Assembly: GCA_003117195.1 (NCBI GenBank)
Contig: BDSI01000006.1
Location: 372,001-436,000, forward strand
DNA from: Eudorina sp. 2006-703-Eu-15
Lineage: Eukaryota > Chlorophyta > Chlorophyceae > Chlamydomonadales > Volvocaceae
Length of the DNA: 64,000 nucleotides
Direction of reading: 5' to 3'
In this document: piece by piece, positions 1 through 13,000 of the stretch
Layout of the letters: each line of letters starts with the position of its first letter
Numbering within the stretch: the stretch's first letter is position 1
Notes under the pieces: generated by a model
The model's database searches: none
What the model saw: the letters and a program-made list of their open reading frames with translations, nothing else
What the model was told of the DNA's origin: nothing
Program-made: the position numbers and the translations under genes

Positions 1-381
1 TTGGGTTGGCAGGAAAGTGAGAGAGGGAGGGAGGACGGAGGGAGGACGAGAGCGGGTACGCGGGTCATATGTGGGAGCCTGCGTTGTGTGTCCCTGTGTG
101 GCTTTTTTTTCCTGGCTGGGCGTGTGGGTCTTCGAGGAAGAGGAGGGGGAGAGGGGCGTGAAGGTGGGGCGGTGAGGCAGCTGAGGGGGCACTGCAGCGG
201 ACGACGCTGGAGCGGGAGCGACCGTTGTGGAGTGCCGTCGGCTCGTGCGACACGGGTACGGCGAGAGGCTGATTCTTGGGGCCGTAGGCCGCTGCTGCTG
301 CTGCTGCTGCGGCGGCGGCGGCGGCGGCGGCGGGGCATCCAGTCGCGGGTGGTACTGTTGCCGCAGCAGCTGAGGGTGCTG
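1..381 (-). other. Possible Gln/Pro-rich exon of a leftward gene (weak)
   Basis: Reading the minus strand from 381 to the left edge gives a stop-free frame of 127 codons. It starts with a Gln/Leu/His-rich stretch, then seven Pro and six Gln in a row, then Ser/Thr/Pro-rich residues. The first 45 or so codons favour CTG, CAG and GCC, as the real genes here do. There is no ATG after the TAG at 382-384 and the supposed acceptor side lacks a clear pyrimidine tract. The plus strand is also open over 1-399, so absence of stops alone proves little. It could be the edge of a Gln-rich exon or simply a CTG/CGG repeat. Confidence 0.2.
299..334. repeat. CTG/CGG trinucleotide repeat
   Basis: A short run of CTG units passes directly into a run of CGG units. 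On the minus strand it reads as Pro then Gln codons. Confidence 0.8.
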
Positions 382-3334
382 CTACTGCTGGTGCTGTAGC
401 ACTGCGGCCATGGCGGCCATGGCTGTCAAGTGACGGTTGCGCGGGCTTGCGTGTTTTAATCTTTCGTGGTGAGGAAGGGTTATTAATTTTCGGGAAGTGA
501 GAGAATCTGAGGCCGGGAGCGAATTAATACGCGCTTGGCAGGAAGCTGTGCTGCTCCTTGCCGAAAGCGCTGAATGCCATTTAAAATTAGAATTTCTTAT
601 AAAGTTATATCTACGGCCAGGTGGCGCATGCGCACACTAAGGCATGCGAGGAGGGGCGATGCTGTGTGTGGGTTCTGCTTTGCGCGCGAGGAAGTTGTAC
701 TACTGCACAGGCTGCAGGGAGAGAGAGAGAGAGGCGCAACGTGTTGTTTTTTCCCAATGTTACAACCGTTGCATTATACAGACTGTAAAGGGGTATCAAG
801 ATACGCCAAACCCGTGGAATCCCGCACTGAATGAACCACCAGACATGTTGTACGGACGTATTCGCAACCCACCACAACAAACGGCACCGCCAAAACCCAA
901 GCACTTCACCCACTTTTAATCACAACACCGCTTTCCATGACCCTCCGCCTTCTCTTCCCCTTCTTCCTGAATATCATCAACGCCCAAAGGCGTGACAAAA
1001 AGAACTTAATATTGTTCACCGCAAGGCCCTCCACTGCGGGCCTCCGCCTCCGCCATCCAGCGTGCGCGACCTCGTCACCTCGACAACAGCAGCACAGGGC
1101 CCGTCGACCGCGCAAAAGCCATGTCGCTGGGAGCAACCGCCTCGCACGAGGGGAGTACAGCCTCTGGCCCTTGTCCCCCTCGCGTATGGCGACCCGCGCG
1201 AACCTAGGTGGGCGCAAGCCCCCCGTCAGACACCGTCCACACAGCTCTCCGGCCAGTGAACAGTCCCGCCACAACCCGCACACACACACACCCCGCCCCC
1301 AAACCGCTCACCGGTCTTCTTACTGTGTGCCGTAATCAGATCAGATGAGGGGGAGACATCAGCTGCCCGACAGCGCATCATCCAGACATAAACACACGCC
1401 GCACCGCACCGCACCACATCACGCCCCCTGCGCCTTGACAGCGCGCGCGCTTTCCTCCGGGAAAGCTGGAGCGGGCCAGCCGGGTGCGCGTCCAGGCGAT
1501 CCGCAATGGGCCTTCATACCTCCCATACCTCCCTCCCATCCCTCCCTCGTCGCTGCGCCGCCTTGTCTGTCTGTGAGCGTGTTGGTTGTCACCTTCCAAT
1601 CCACTGCCCGTGACCCCGCCCGCATCGCACACAGCATTCAGAGGTGCGTGGGACCTCTTGCGCCGTACACACACACACACACACGGGCGGGTTCCTCGCT
1701 AAACACAAACACACAGTTTCTCTTTACACACACACGCACACACATACCAGTTACAGACACACGGATACACACCCTGCTTCTCGCGGCTCAGTATCTTTTC
1801 ACACCCCGCTCGCTGTGCCTGCGCCGCCCCGCATCCACCGCCAGACGTCGCCTATCAGGTCGGTGAATCGGTTCCCGGAGGGAGCAGCGATTGGAGGAAG
1901 CGGGGACCGCCGACCGACTCCGAAGTGACCGTTGTCGTCCTAGTCCCCCGCCCCCGGGGGGAAGTGGACAGCTGCACCCCGAGAAGCGAAAACCCGCCCA
2001 CCTCCCCTCCCTCCTCTCCCGCAAAGGGGGTTCGTTTGACAACATTTCAACACCCCCCGCGGGGACACACAACCCCCGAGATCGACGAGTCGCGCCTCCA
2101 CCAAGCTTCAAATCCGAAACCAAACATCATATCAATAACCGTCTTGTACTTGCCTTGAGATGTGCACTCCCCCGGGGAACGCCCTCCACCTCCCACGAGG
2201 GCAAAGAACGTTCACACAAATTACAGATACAGGCAGAGCCTCCCGCAACCACCCCCACGTATGCGATCCCGTACACATATACATCCAGAAATGCATGTGG
2301 TGTGCGCCGCTTTTTTAAACGAAAAGATTATGGCCATGATTGTTGATGTACGCCATTGCTGTGCGAGATAAGACAACCGCGTCTTTACGAGAGGCCGAGG
2401 AAAGAAGAAAAGCCTGGACCGACATGGTACAGTGCTCGACTCCGACTGGATGCTGGGATCTTATCAGGGACGTGTGCACGGCGCGCTATCACTACTAAAG
2501 GTGGTGGGCATACACCCCCTAAGACGTCGACAACCCCCTTGTTCTCGTCTCGGGCACAAGACCACAGCACCGTACCGTACATTTGACACAGGGCGCACGC
2601 CCTTGTGTGTTTAAACCCGCCAGCCCCTCCAGGTGAGCCCGACGTCGCGGGGTGCGGCGCGATGGCGTGCGTCAGCGTCAGCGTGTGCGCCTGCGGCGGC
2701 CGCGGTCGCCCTTGGCCCATGTCTCCATCCGGGAGAACTGGGGCAGCGGCTGCGGCACAACCGCGCGAAGCAGCGTCGGCCCGGGCATCCGTCCCCGCCA
2801 CCAGCACCACCGCGCCGAGACAGCGCACAACACCCCCGTGATGCATGGCAGCAACATGCAGTGTCACCCCTTGGAAATTGCCGATTGCCGAATTCTTGTT
2901 TTTGGCGGTTCCCTCAGACCAACCGCCACGGCGCCACGGTGCTCACCGACCTGCTCGCATCCACTTGGGGGGAGGGGAGGGCGCGGAGCTCGGAACTCGA
3001 GCAACACATTGACGAAGCCCCCTGAAGGTGCCGCAAACCGCGATTACCATTTACGGCAACAGCCGCCGCCGCTGCCGCAGCAGCGTCAGCGAACCATCAT
3101 TGATCCTTTGCTCTAGGTAGAAGGATCCACCCACCCACCCATCCACTCGCCATCGGGGGACCCCCCAAGGCACCCACCGGCCCCAGCTCCGGCGCCGGTG
3201 GCCCCCCACCCGACCCAGGTGGTCGAGTCGAGACCCCCAGGAAGACACACAGCCCGGCGGAATTCGCACATCACCGGTGTGCCATACACACACACGGTGC
3301 CGGGTACACACGCACGCCCGGGCGTGGGTCTCTC

Positions 3335-3337
<3 letters not shown>

Positions 3338-3411
<74 letters not shown>
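3338..3411. repeat. (CA)n(GA)n microsatellite
   Basis: An uninterrupted CA tract of about 27 units changes without a break to about 9 GA units. Confidence 0.9.
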
Positions 3412-3413
<2 letters not shown>

Positions 3414-6037
3414 CACACGGCGGGGAGGGGGCGGACCCGCTATAAAGCCAACATCCAAGGGACACGCAGACACCCTTCCCCTCGCGTTATTATACCAACC
3501 TCATCTCCCCTTGCCAAGTCACAAAAAATTCCACCACCCCGCCCGCAGGAACCAAAACAACATCGTGTGAGCATTGTCGCAGCATCGCCCGCTCGGAGGG
3601 CAATATGTACATGCACACCTCAAGATGCCCATGTCGTACTGAATGCCGTACTATCGATGCGATGCATCAAGGCAGGCACACCCGCCCACAGCGGACGTCA
3701 CCTGCGTGCGACGCTCCGCCGCCCCCTTTCGCTGTCTCGACTGTGCACCGGGCGGCCATCTCCACCACCGCCATCTCCACCATCGCCATCTCCACCACAT
3801 CCCCACCGCACAGCGGATACGCAGGACGCCACAGAAGGACACACCGCTGCACCGCAACACAGCTAGGTAGGTAGGAAGGTAGGTAGCTAGGTACGAATCC
3901 CGCTTCCCCTGACCGACGTCGGCGGACGGATTCGGCACTCGGCACCCGCCCCGACGGCAGTTGCGGGGCCGGATCACAGGAACGACGGCGCCCAGCATCG
4001 CCGTACCATTCACACGGGCCTCACCATTCAGATAGCTGCCAAACAACAGGCTCTGCGGCTCCCTCCCCCGCGCGCCCGCTCCGCCCGAGGGCGCGAGGGA
4101 TCAGTGCCGCTCCTTGGGGGGGGAGGGGGCGAGGGGGAGGCGGCCATCGGCGCGGCGAGAGAAACGTCCAGCACGGGGGGAATGACTGACTAATGGCTGT
4201 GTGCGACACATTTTCTCAATTCGACGGATCGCGCCTGGGCTCCAGTAGCGCCCACGGCTGCTAAACACACTTCACCGACACACACAATACACGCTTTCCG
4301 TATGCAGCAGTGCGTACATCGAAACCCCACACGGGAACCGGGCCCTACTAGAGGGCCCTCCCGCAACGTTCCCAAGCTTCTGGCGTGCGCCATTCAGCTC
4401 AGCTCTAGGGTTTGTGGACTCATCCTCGTTGTTGTACGGCACATTCACGACGGCCCCTCCATGCCCCACCGCCTCGCGTCCAGCCACCTCCTTCCCTCCC
4501 GCCCTCCTCGCGCCCCGAGGACCGCAACGCTGAAGCACAGGCACCACCCCTGGAAAGACAACGGCGCGGCGGCGCACGGGTACAACCCACCCCCAAATGG
4601 TGCCCCCCGCCGATCCGCTGAATCCCATCACAAACCCACCGCCACCGGCGCAACCGACCCATGGGCCCAGGCAGTCGCAGACGCCTACCGCTCTTCTTCG
4701 CCGGACGTTTAATTGGAAGACGGAGCGCTAGGGTTCCCCCACCGCAGCGGTTTCCATCAACTGCTACCGCCTCTGCTACCATCACCACCGCCTCCGCCGA
4801 AAACACGATCGTCGTCCCCACCACACCCGCAGTACAACCCCGCCTCCGTGCCCAGCGAAAAGCCCAATCCATCGCTTCAGGAGCAGCAGCAGGAGTAGGA
4901 GCGACGCCCCACCTCCGCAACTTCGCCGTCGAGAAAGCGCTCGGGTTCCTCCAGGCAGCGCTGGTTCTCCTTTCCGCCTCCTCCGTCCTTTGAACACCGG
5001 AATGATGGATATCAGCATCAGGCATAAGAAGCTATTTCGATATCTATTTCGTCTCGCGGCAGCGACTAAGGCGTGTTCGCCGGGTTCGGAACGCTCTCCC
5101 CAGGGCAGGCGCCACAGCCCGGACCAGAGCCCGAGCAGCGAAGCGCCCCAGTAGCGACCGGACCTCGAACCCGGCGCCGGTCCCGCCCACAGCCCCTCTG
5201 ATCTCGCTACAGAGCTATGGAGGGACCCCCACCACCTCCACTCCCAGCGTACTACCGCCACCACCACCACCACCACCACCGATGCGAGAATCTCAGCACC
5301 CGACGCGCCCGGCCCATCCAGCGCCGCAACCCAACCAGCGGCAAAGTCCGATGTACAGACGGAGCCGCGTGTGCCCGAGTCTGAACCCATCGCAGCGCGG
5401 CGTAACGAAATGCGTCCGAGGGCAGGCTGGCGGGTGGGTGGGCGGGCACACCGCCAAATCGGATCAGAAGACCTCAGCGTTCCTTGATCCGGGCCCTGGG
5501 CCACACGGGCCACTCGAGGCAGTAATTCAGCATTAGCACCGGACATGACGACCACTCAAAAGCAAACACCCAAGTAACCATCACCGAGTGATACGGCCAT
5601 ACAGCCACATCGACCCGCACACAGCACCAGGGTGCGTCCCGCGGGGCATTCAACACCGGGGTATGTTTAGAAAAGAAACCCGCCGTCGGGTGGGTGGCCG
5701 ACATTCACCGGGTGGGTGTCATTACCCGTTCCCGGTTCGCCTTCATGGCTTCCGCTGTCCCCCACAAATGCTGTCGTGCTTCGGCAGATATGGGAGCAAC
5801 ACATTTGGTATGGGAGCGACACAGGGTTTCCCCCCTTAGGGCAGGGAGGGACAAAGGGATGCCGCACACCGCAGACACATGCGCGCACACCGCCCAAGAG
5901 TGCGCGTCCGTGTGTGCGTGCGTGCGTGCGTGTTGAGAGTGTACGGGGTAGAAACCCCGCACGGGCTTGCGAATAACGTAATGCTGCCTCACTGTATCTG
6001 TTTTGGCCGACCGCCGTGTGATTCGGTGAACCACATT

Positions 6038-6067
6038 CGCACGGACGGACGGACGGACGGACGGACG

Positions 6068-6102
<35 letters not shown>
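6038..6102. repeat. GGAC and CA repeats
   Basis: A tract of GGAC units (about 6040-6066) is followed immediately by a CA tract of about 15 units. Confidence 0.85.
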
Positions 6103-6780
6103 GCGGGTTCCTTACTACACACAGACAAGTGCCGTACACAGACATGTAGATACCCTAGACAGATATGTGCACGCGAATCGTAATTTTTTAGCATCAGAGT
6201 GCGAATGTATACTTGTGCCCCGGGCGCCTACAGCAAGGAAGCACCGACGGGGCAGCTTTGCCAACGTCGACATCGCATTAGTGCTTTCCATCCGTCCAAG
6301 CCCCCCTCGAGGGGTCCCACATAGCCGCGCGGCCCTGTAGTGTTGTTGCCCCTAATGCCGGGGCCACCTGCAGTGGAAGCAGCTGCAGCGAAGACGCCTT
6401 CGCCGCCGGCGCTAACCCCGCCGCCGCCCAACCACCGCCCCACCAGAACCAGGATATATTAGCTAAAAAGCATCAACAGAATGCACGTGGCGGCCCCCCA
6501 AATGGCATTGCGGTGCAGCCCCACCCGCGGCTCTTGTTATAACACATAATCGTTACCCAACCTGCAACCCCAGGCAACCCGCCGCATCCGATCCAAGCCA
6601 CTCGGCCTTCTGGTAGATCCCCTCTCCGCTGATTTAAGTGCCTCCCTCAACCCCCCACCTCCCTCGTCCCCTCCCTGTACTCCGCCGCAGAACTCGTGGG
6701 CATCAGGCAAGACACGAACCCCAGCAGCAGCACACGTGCTCGAGGTTGCGGTGTGGCGAAACCGGGTTCCACGGCCCGCG

Positions 6781-6830
6781 CAAGGACAGACCGACAGACC
6801 GACAGGCCGACGGACGGACGGACGTCCGTC
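6781..6830. repeat. GACC/GACG tetranucleotide repeat
   Basis: Imperfect tandem 4-bp units related to those at 6038 and 9052. Confidence 0.7.
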
Positions 6831-7293
6831 GCACGGGTACATCTCATGAACAACACGAGGTTCTACGTGTACGGCTGGACGACACTGTAGGTGCAGTACA
6901 GGTCCCCCGTACCCCCCGCAGCATTATTTAACCATAATCAGTGCAGCAGCAGCACCCGCAGCAATGCCTCCCCCCCAGGGCCAGACCGGGCCGTGGGCCG
7001 GGTTTGGAAGGCCCTGCGACCTTCTAGCCCGTGGGCAGCTTGGAAGTGAGGCCCGGCCCAACCCGTCGTCGGGCGCTATTCAAGAGCGCGCTCCGAAGAC
7101 CCCACCCGCCACAAAACACAGAAGAGGCACACACATATTCATCGCTGTCCCCTCCCTCCATCGGGCCCACCACTCGCAGGCCAGTACCGACGATTCCTGT
7201 GTTGCTGTGCGGCGGGACAGCAGTAAGCCGCCGCCTGCGGTCCAAGCTCTCACCGCCGTTGCGCCCAACGCACTGCACCACGACCGAACAAAC

Positions 7294-7328
7294 ACACCGC
7301 CCGCCCGCCCGCCCGCCCGCCCGCCCGC
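7294..7328. repeat. (CCCG)n repeat
   Basis: About eight tandem CCCG units. Confidence 0.8.
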
Positions 7329-8026
7329 GATACCTCCGTTGCTTGCAGCCACCACCACTGCAGGCAAGCAACCGCAGCGAATCCAAGGCCATGCGTGTGT
7401 CGTGCTCTATCCCCCGCCCCCCGCCCCGGCCCCCCAAAATACAAGTGTACATACCCAACCAGCAGGCATTCTCTCTCGCCTACATGACCCGCGCGGCGCG
7501 GGACCTTGATCCCAACACCTCATCCTCACTGCACCTCCCTCGCGTGCACGTGCCTTCCCTCCGCGCTTAATAAGCCGCCCGACCCTCACCCTCGCTGTCC
7601 TCCACCCTCGTAAAGCGGCCCAACCCTCACCCTCGCTGTGAGGGCACTCGCGCAGGTGCCCGTTTCGTGTGCCCGTTTCGGCGGGCAGCCGGCCTGTGCA
7701 GGAGCCACAGACAGCGCCAACGAGGCGGCGGAGTGCGACCGACCCAACCACGCGCGGCCCGTAAGAGAGGCCCCCCTCAATCTTTCAACATGCCCTGCCT
7801 GCCGTACCCCTCCCGCCGTGCACAGAAAGCACTTCGACGCGCACATCAAGAGACACACGGACAGACACACACACACGCACCCACCCAACAAGGAGAAAGT
7901 CCCCGTGGGGATTGAGTTCCCCTTGACCCCCCCTTTCATTCCGCGGTGCCGTTCACTTCTCCCCCTTCACTCCTCTCCCCCCCGGGGGGCTACCCGCGGG
8001 CTTATCTCCCACCTAGGACACCAACC

Positions 8027-8156
8027 TTCCTCCCTCCCTCCCTTCCTGCCTCCCTCCCTGCCTCCCTCCCTCCCTCCCTGCCTCCCTGCCTCCCTCCCTT
8101 CCTGCCTCCCTCCCTTCCTGCCTCCCTCCCTTCCTCCCTCCCTTCCTCCCTCGCGC
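8027..8156. repeat. CCTCCCTCC/CTTCCTGC pyrimidine minisatellite
   Basis: About 130 bp of almost pure pyrimidine + strand built from CCTCCCTC and CTTCCTGC variants. It translates as Ser-Leu-Pro-Pro repeats, which I take as a by-product of composition. Confidence 0.85.
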
Positions 8157-8995
8157 AATAGTAGGTCCCGCCGGAAAGACAACACACACACACACAAGCA
8201 CTCACACGAATGCGCGCCTTCGAACACACACGACTGCGCGCCTCCCCCTCGCCTCCGACCCCTCCAGACAGACATGATGCAGTCTCAGGGAGACACACAC
8301 ATAATAGATGCAAGCACACCTCTGCCGCGCGCACCCCAGGCCAAGACTGCAGAGGGACCCCCCGATGGGCTCATGGCGCCGGCGACGCGCGCGGGCTGGC
8401 ACGCTGCAGCAGCGGTACTGCAACGCGGCCCCCCCCCAGCGCTCTACATAGTAAATAGGGAAGGATGTCGGATGAAGATACGGGGACCTCCCGCGCTCTC
8501 TCGCGAGCCGCAATTCCGTCCCGGGGATACCGCTCCGGGCTTGAGCGGCCCCTTTGGGGCCGTCCACCAAATTGTCAGATCCGTGGCCCCGCCCCGGGCC
8601 TTCCTCCCTCCCGCTCCCAGTTCGCCAGTCACCCCTCTATCGTACTCGCCGGCGCATCAGCCCCGCGGGCGCTATACGCCCATCCTCCCATCCACCCACA
8701 TACTCGAAGTGCACACATGTCGCACGCAGTCCCCACCCCCGCCCCGCCCCGTCCCGCGCGGCCCCCCAACGACCCCCCGGCCCTTGACCCTCATCATAAC
8801 GAATTCTAATAGCGCCGCGTCGGTGCGCGGCGCCGACTCCACCGCTCCGCCGCGCATCTCCCACCAGGAGCAGGAGAGAACGGGCGCGTAGGAGCGGGCT
8901 TCTGCGTACGTTGGCAGTGCGGGGCCAGATCATCCGTCCCTCCTCTACTGGATTGGAGGATCGGCCCTCCCTCCGCAGAGGATCGTCCTCCCCCC

Positions 8996-9000
8996 TTACA
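8996..9000 (-). promoter_or_regulatory. Candidate TGTAA poly(A) signal of the Gln-rich gene
   Basis: TTACA on the + strand reads TGTAA on the minus strand, the usual poly(A) signal in Chlamydomonas-type algae. It lies about 1.1 kb past the stop codon of the Gln-rich gene. The 5-bp motif occurs by chance, and other copies lie further left (for example near 2221). Confidence 0.2.
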
Positions 9001-9051
9001 TCTCTTTCCCCCCTTTTCTCTCCATGAGCAATGCGCGCAGGGTTCCGGTAC

Positions 9052-9076
9052 AGACCGACCGACCGACCGACCGACG
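9052..9076. repeat. (GACC)n repeat
   Basis: Five to six tandem GACC units. Confidence 0.75.
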
Positions 9077-10073
9077 CACAACACGGAGCGGTTTGCCCCA
9101 CACATGTGCACCGATGTGCCGCCGGATGACCCAAGCGCGTGTCGTGTTTCCGGCCGTCACCTCTCACAACCGGTGCGGCCCTCGTCGTTGAAACACTTCC
9201 TCCCCTCCCCATCTTTAACCCCGGCACTTGAAACAAAACGGATACCGAATACGCCAGCACTGCGGGTCATGGCGGGGGGGGGGGGGGCAGCCGCCGCGGG
9301 CCGCCGGAATGCCACGCCAGTGCGCCCAGCGGGGCATGCCTGTGCAAAGCGTGCGTGGCATTGCCGTACAGGAATCCGACATCCGCTGGCCACACCAGCA
9401 AGGCCGGCCCACTTGGCACGCCCCCGACAAGAAGCCCAGGCAGACAGGAATCGACGAGGTCGCCTCTTCCACCCTCCGAAACCAGCTATGATGCGGCCAA
9501 TGCGTCGCGGTGAACACGAACTCGCTCTCTCACACACCTGAGCTTGTCAACCCATCCTCCGATCGAAGGCTCCGGAGCTGGAGCCTCCGGAGCAGGCGAT
9601 ACAGGCCCAACAAAGGCCGCCCCCGGCTGTGTCAGCGGCGGCTGACATCCGTGCTGCAAGTATCGATTCACGCTGCTGTAAAGTGCCGCCCTGCCACCAC
9701 CACCACCCTCACGCCGCCCTTCCTTTACCCCGTCCTTACCCCATGCCCGCCCCCCGTACACATACACACAGGATCTGGTGCTTATGCATCGTCGGAACAA
9801 ACCTCCTCCTGCCCCTCCCTGCCCTTCACCCCCTCAACATTAGCTCCAAACCCAGCAGCCTGCGAGTGCTCGCTGCAGTGCAACCCAGTTGAAGCAAACA
9901 CAAAGCCGCGTATGCCCGACGAGTTCTTAGGAAAAGTAAATCAGCGATCCGCCGACTGCAAGGCGCAGACGTTCTCAGCCATCACCCCCGCCATACCAAA
10001 CCACACCGCACCAGGACAGCCCGGCCCACCCTCCCCGCCCGGCCGCCTTCAATATTGGCTTGCCACCCCCTGT

Positions 10074-13000
10074 TCAGTAAAACCCGCAACCGAGATCCAA
10101 ATTCGCAAAACGGTTCTCGATTTCCTTGCCCAAGTCCTCGCCGTTGTTGCCTGCGGCAGAACCGAAGACGCCGCTGGGCGCCGACGAATGGCCCTTGGAC
10201 GCCGTCACCGCACCGGCAACGCCCCCAACACCGCCGGACGGGGCCGACATCGCCGAGAGGAGGCTCGTGGCGCTGCCCAGCTGCAGCGGGTTGCCTCCAC
10301 CCAGCTCGGCCGTCGGGAAGCGACCACCACCACCTCCTCCTCCCCCACCTCCGCAGGGGTTCAGCAGGGGCGGCCTCTGTCCGGCGCCCGGCATGCCCGG
10401 CAGGCGCGCTTCGTATTCGGAGGCCGAGTCAATGAGCTTGGGCCCCGCGCCGCTGCCTTGGCCGCCCTTGCCGCCCCCGCTCAGCAGGGACACGGCGTGC
10501 GGCGGCGGGAACTGGTGGCGGTAGCCCTGCAGGTGGGACTGAGTGTTGAGGCCCACCTCCTCCGCCATCACTGACATGCTGAAGGGCGGCCACGGCTTCT
10601 CGCCAAACACATCGGCAATCGCGGCTGCATTCAAGGGGGAAACAGGCACAACACGCGGCAGGTTGGAGGTTAGGGATTTTTACAAAAGCAATCCCGTCGA
10701 CAATCCCCCAGCTGCATGGAAGTCACACAACAACAAAAGACAAGCAGGCGGCAGGAGGGAACAGTTCGAGGTGTGTGGTGGACACGTGGGCAAGTGGTCC
10801 GCAGTGAGGGGTGCACTGCACAGGGCGCGTGGCGCGTCACACACCCAGACTAACCGCCGCAAGGATGATATCACCGATCGGAGAAAAATGGGCGGACCGC
10901 ACAGCGGGAACGAAAAGACGGAGGAGCCGGAACCCAGACCGCAGAGGGCGACCAGGACTGGCCACACGTCTCCCACGATAACCCCTCACCGGTATCAGCG
11001 TTCCGGTTGGCATCGGGCTTGGCCCCTGACAGCTTCTCCAGGTCGGCGCCGAACTCGCCGCCGCCGCCGAGCGACGGCAGCATGGCCCCATCCAGGAAGC
11101 CGTACTGGAAGGCGTTGAACTTGGACAGGTCGTACAGACCGCCGCCAGTGCCCGTGTCGGATGCGCCTGCGGTCCCCAGCTCCATCGAGGTTCCTCCGCC
11201 ACCGCTGGCGACACTGGCGCCGCCGTCCTCCGACGGCGCGACCGACATCGATGTCCGAGCCGAGGAAGTGGTCAGGGCCGGCAAGCCGGCCGTGCCGGCG
11301 CTGGCGCGGTCGCCGTTGCTGCCGCTCCTCAGGTCGACGCCACCACCCATCCCCAGCGCGCCGCCAGACTCCGCGGCCGGCTGCTGCTGTTGCTGCTGCT
11401 GGGACGACTGGGATGACGACAGGGAGGGCAGCGCAGACAACGGGTGCTGCTGGTGCTGCTGCTGCGACGCGGGCGCCATCTGGGGTGCCCGGCCGTTCTG
11501 GTGCATCAGCAGACGCCGCTCCTCAGTGTATGCATCCGCGAGCACGGCCACGTCCATGGCGGTGAGCACCCCCAGCCACCCTGATGTCACGGCCGTCTCC
11601 ACGCTGATACCGTGGCGGGCCAGCTCCTGACCGATCGACACGAGGATGGCCTTCAGGTCCTCCTTGGACCCACTACCACCACCACCCGAGGCCAGGTCGC
11701 CACCGCCATCGCCGCCGGCACCCGGGCCCGCCAGGCCAAACGCTCCCGCCTGCGAGGCCGCGCCCGTGGGGTCGCCGCCACCCGGGGGGCCCATGCCAGC
11801 GGCTACAGCCATGGCGGCCGCCGCCGCTGCGTCCTCCGGCAGCATCAGGCCCCCAAGGCCACCGCTGGAGTCCAGCCTTCCTGAGTTGTTGCTCATGTTC
11901 ATCAAGCCGCCGGCGCCGCCCGCTGCTAGGCCCGACTGCGACCGTTGCTGCTGAATAGCACCCAGTATCTGCTGTTGCTGTTGCTGCTGCTGCAGCAAGC
12001 GCTGCTGCTGATGATCCCCATCTAGGTCGACCACGCTCAGTCCCTCCAGAACCGAGGACAGCGGCTGATGGGACTGCATCTGCTGTGCTTGCGAATGCTG
12101 CTGCAGGCGCTGCTGTGTGCTAAAGACCTGCAGCTGTGCCAGGGCCAGGGCGGAGGGGTCCAAGTAGGCCTCGGTCTCGCCGGCCATGCCCGCTCCCGAC
12201 GCACGGCGTCCCATCGCAATCTGCTGCTGCAGCTGCAAGAACTGCTGCTGCTGGTGTTGCTGTTGCTGCTCCAGGGAGTGCTGTTGCTGCTGCAGCTGCA
12301 GCAACTGCTGTTGCTGCTGCTGTTGCACAGCGCCAGACATGACGTCCATCTGCTGCATTTGGTGCTGCTTCTGCAGGCTCTGCAGGTTGCTCTGACTCGC
12401 GGACGGCCCCAAGATGTGCACATTACGCAGATTCGCAATCTGCGGCACCCCCTGAGCATGCTGCTGTTGCTGCTGCTGGCCGCCGCTGTTGGAGCCGCCG
12501 CTGTTGGAGCCGCCGGAGCCAGCGCTCATCTGACTGGCGCTTCGAATGAGGACCTGCGCCGGACCGTTAGTTGCCCCGGTCGGGACCGCAGTCACGCCGG
12601 GCAAGTGAATCGCCTGCAGACCGCCGGTGAGGTGCTCAAGGCCACCGCTGCCACCGCCACCACCTGGTCCTTTGCCGGCGGCGGTGACGTTGCCTAGAGT
12701 CGCAATCTGCGGGCCCGAGGCCTGAACCACGACATGTTGATGCTGCTGGTGCTGCTGCTGAAACGGCATCAGCTGTTGGAGCTGTATCTGCATCTGCCCC
12801 GGGCCTGCGGCCGCCGCTTGCTGCAGCTGTCGCGGCTGCGGCGGCTTGCCGCCTTGCGACCCACGCGACGCATCGGACAGCATCCGTGACAGCGTCGCAT
12901 GATCCATGATCGTCGTCGCCGTGGTGCCATCCGCCAAAGTGAACTGCACCTGCTGCAGCTGCTGTTGTTGCTGCTGCTGCTGATGGCCTCCAACAGCAGT

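Larger units (their letters stand above)
420..10073. other. Long gene-poor, strand-asymmetric region
   Basis: No convincing gene in about 9.6 kb. Open frames here are short, overlap on all strands and translate to Arg/Pro/Thr/His-rich text driven by base composition. From about 900 onward the + strand is strongly C- and A-rich and the minus strand G/T-rich. CA tracts, GGAC/GACC, CCCG and CCTCCC arrays are scattered through it. A TTACA on the + strand at 8996-9000 is a TGTAA on the minus strand and could end the transcript of the Gln-rich gene. The region may be a long 3' UTR, a non-coding transcript, or old repeat-rich intergenic DNA. Confidence 0.5.

Noticed and set aside
7638..8891. 417-codon plus-strand open frame
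   Set aside because: It runs through a CCTCCC array (Ser-Leu-Pro-Pro repeats) and is Pro/His/Thr/Arg-rich throughout; other strands are also open. Composition explains it.
9510..10574. 354-codon plus-strand open frame overlapping the end of the Gln-rich gene
   Set aside because: Antisense of a well-supported exon with clean splice sites; no recognisable domain.
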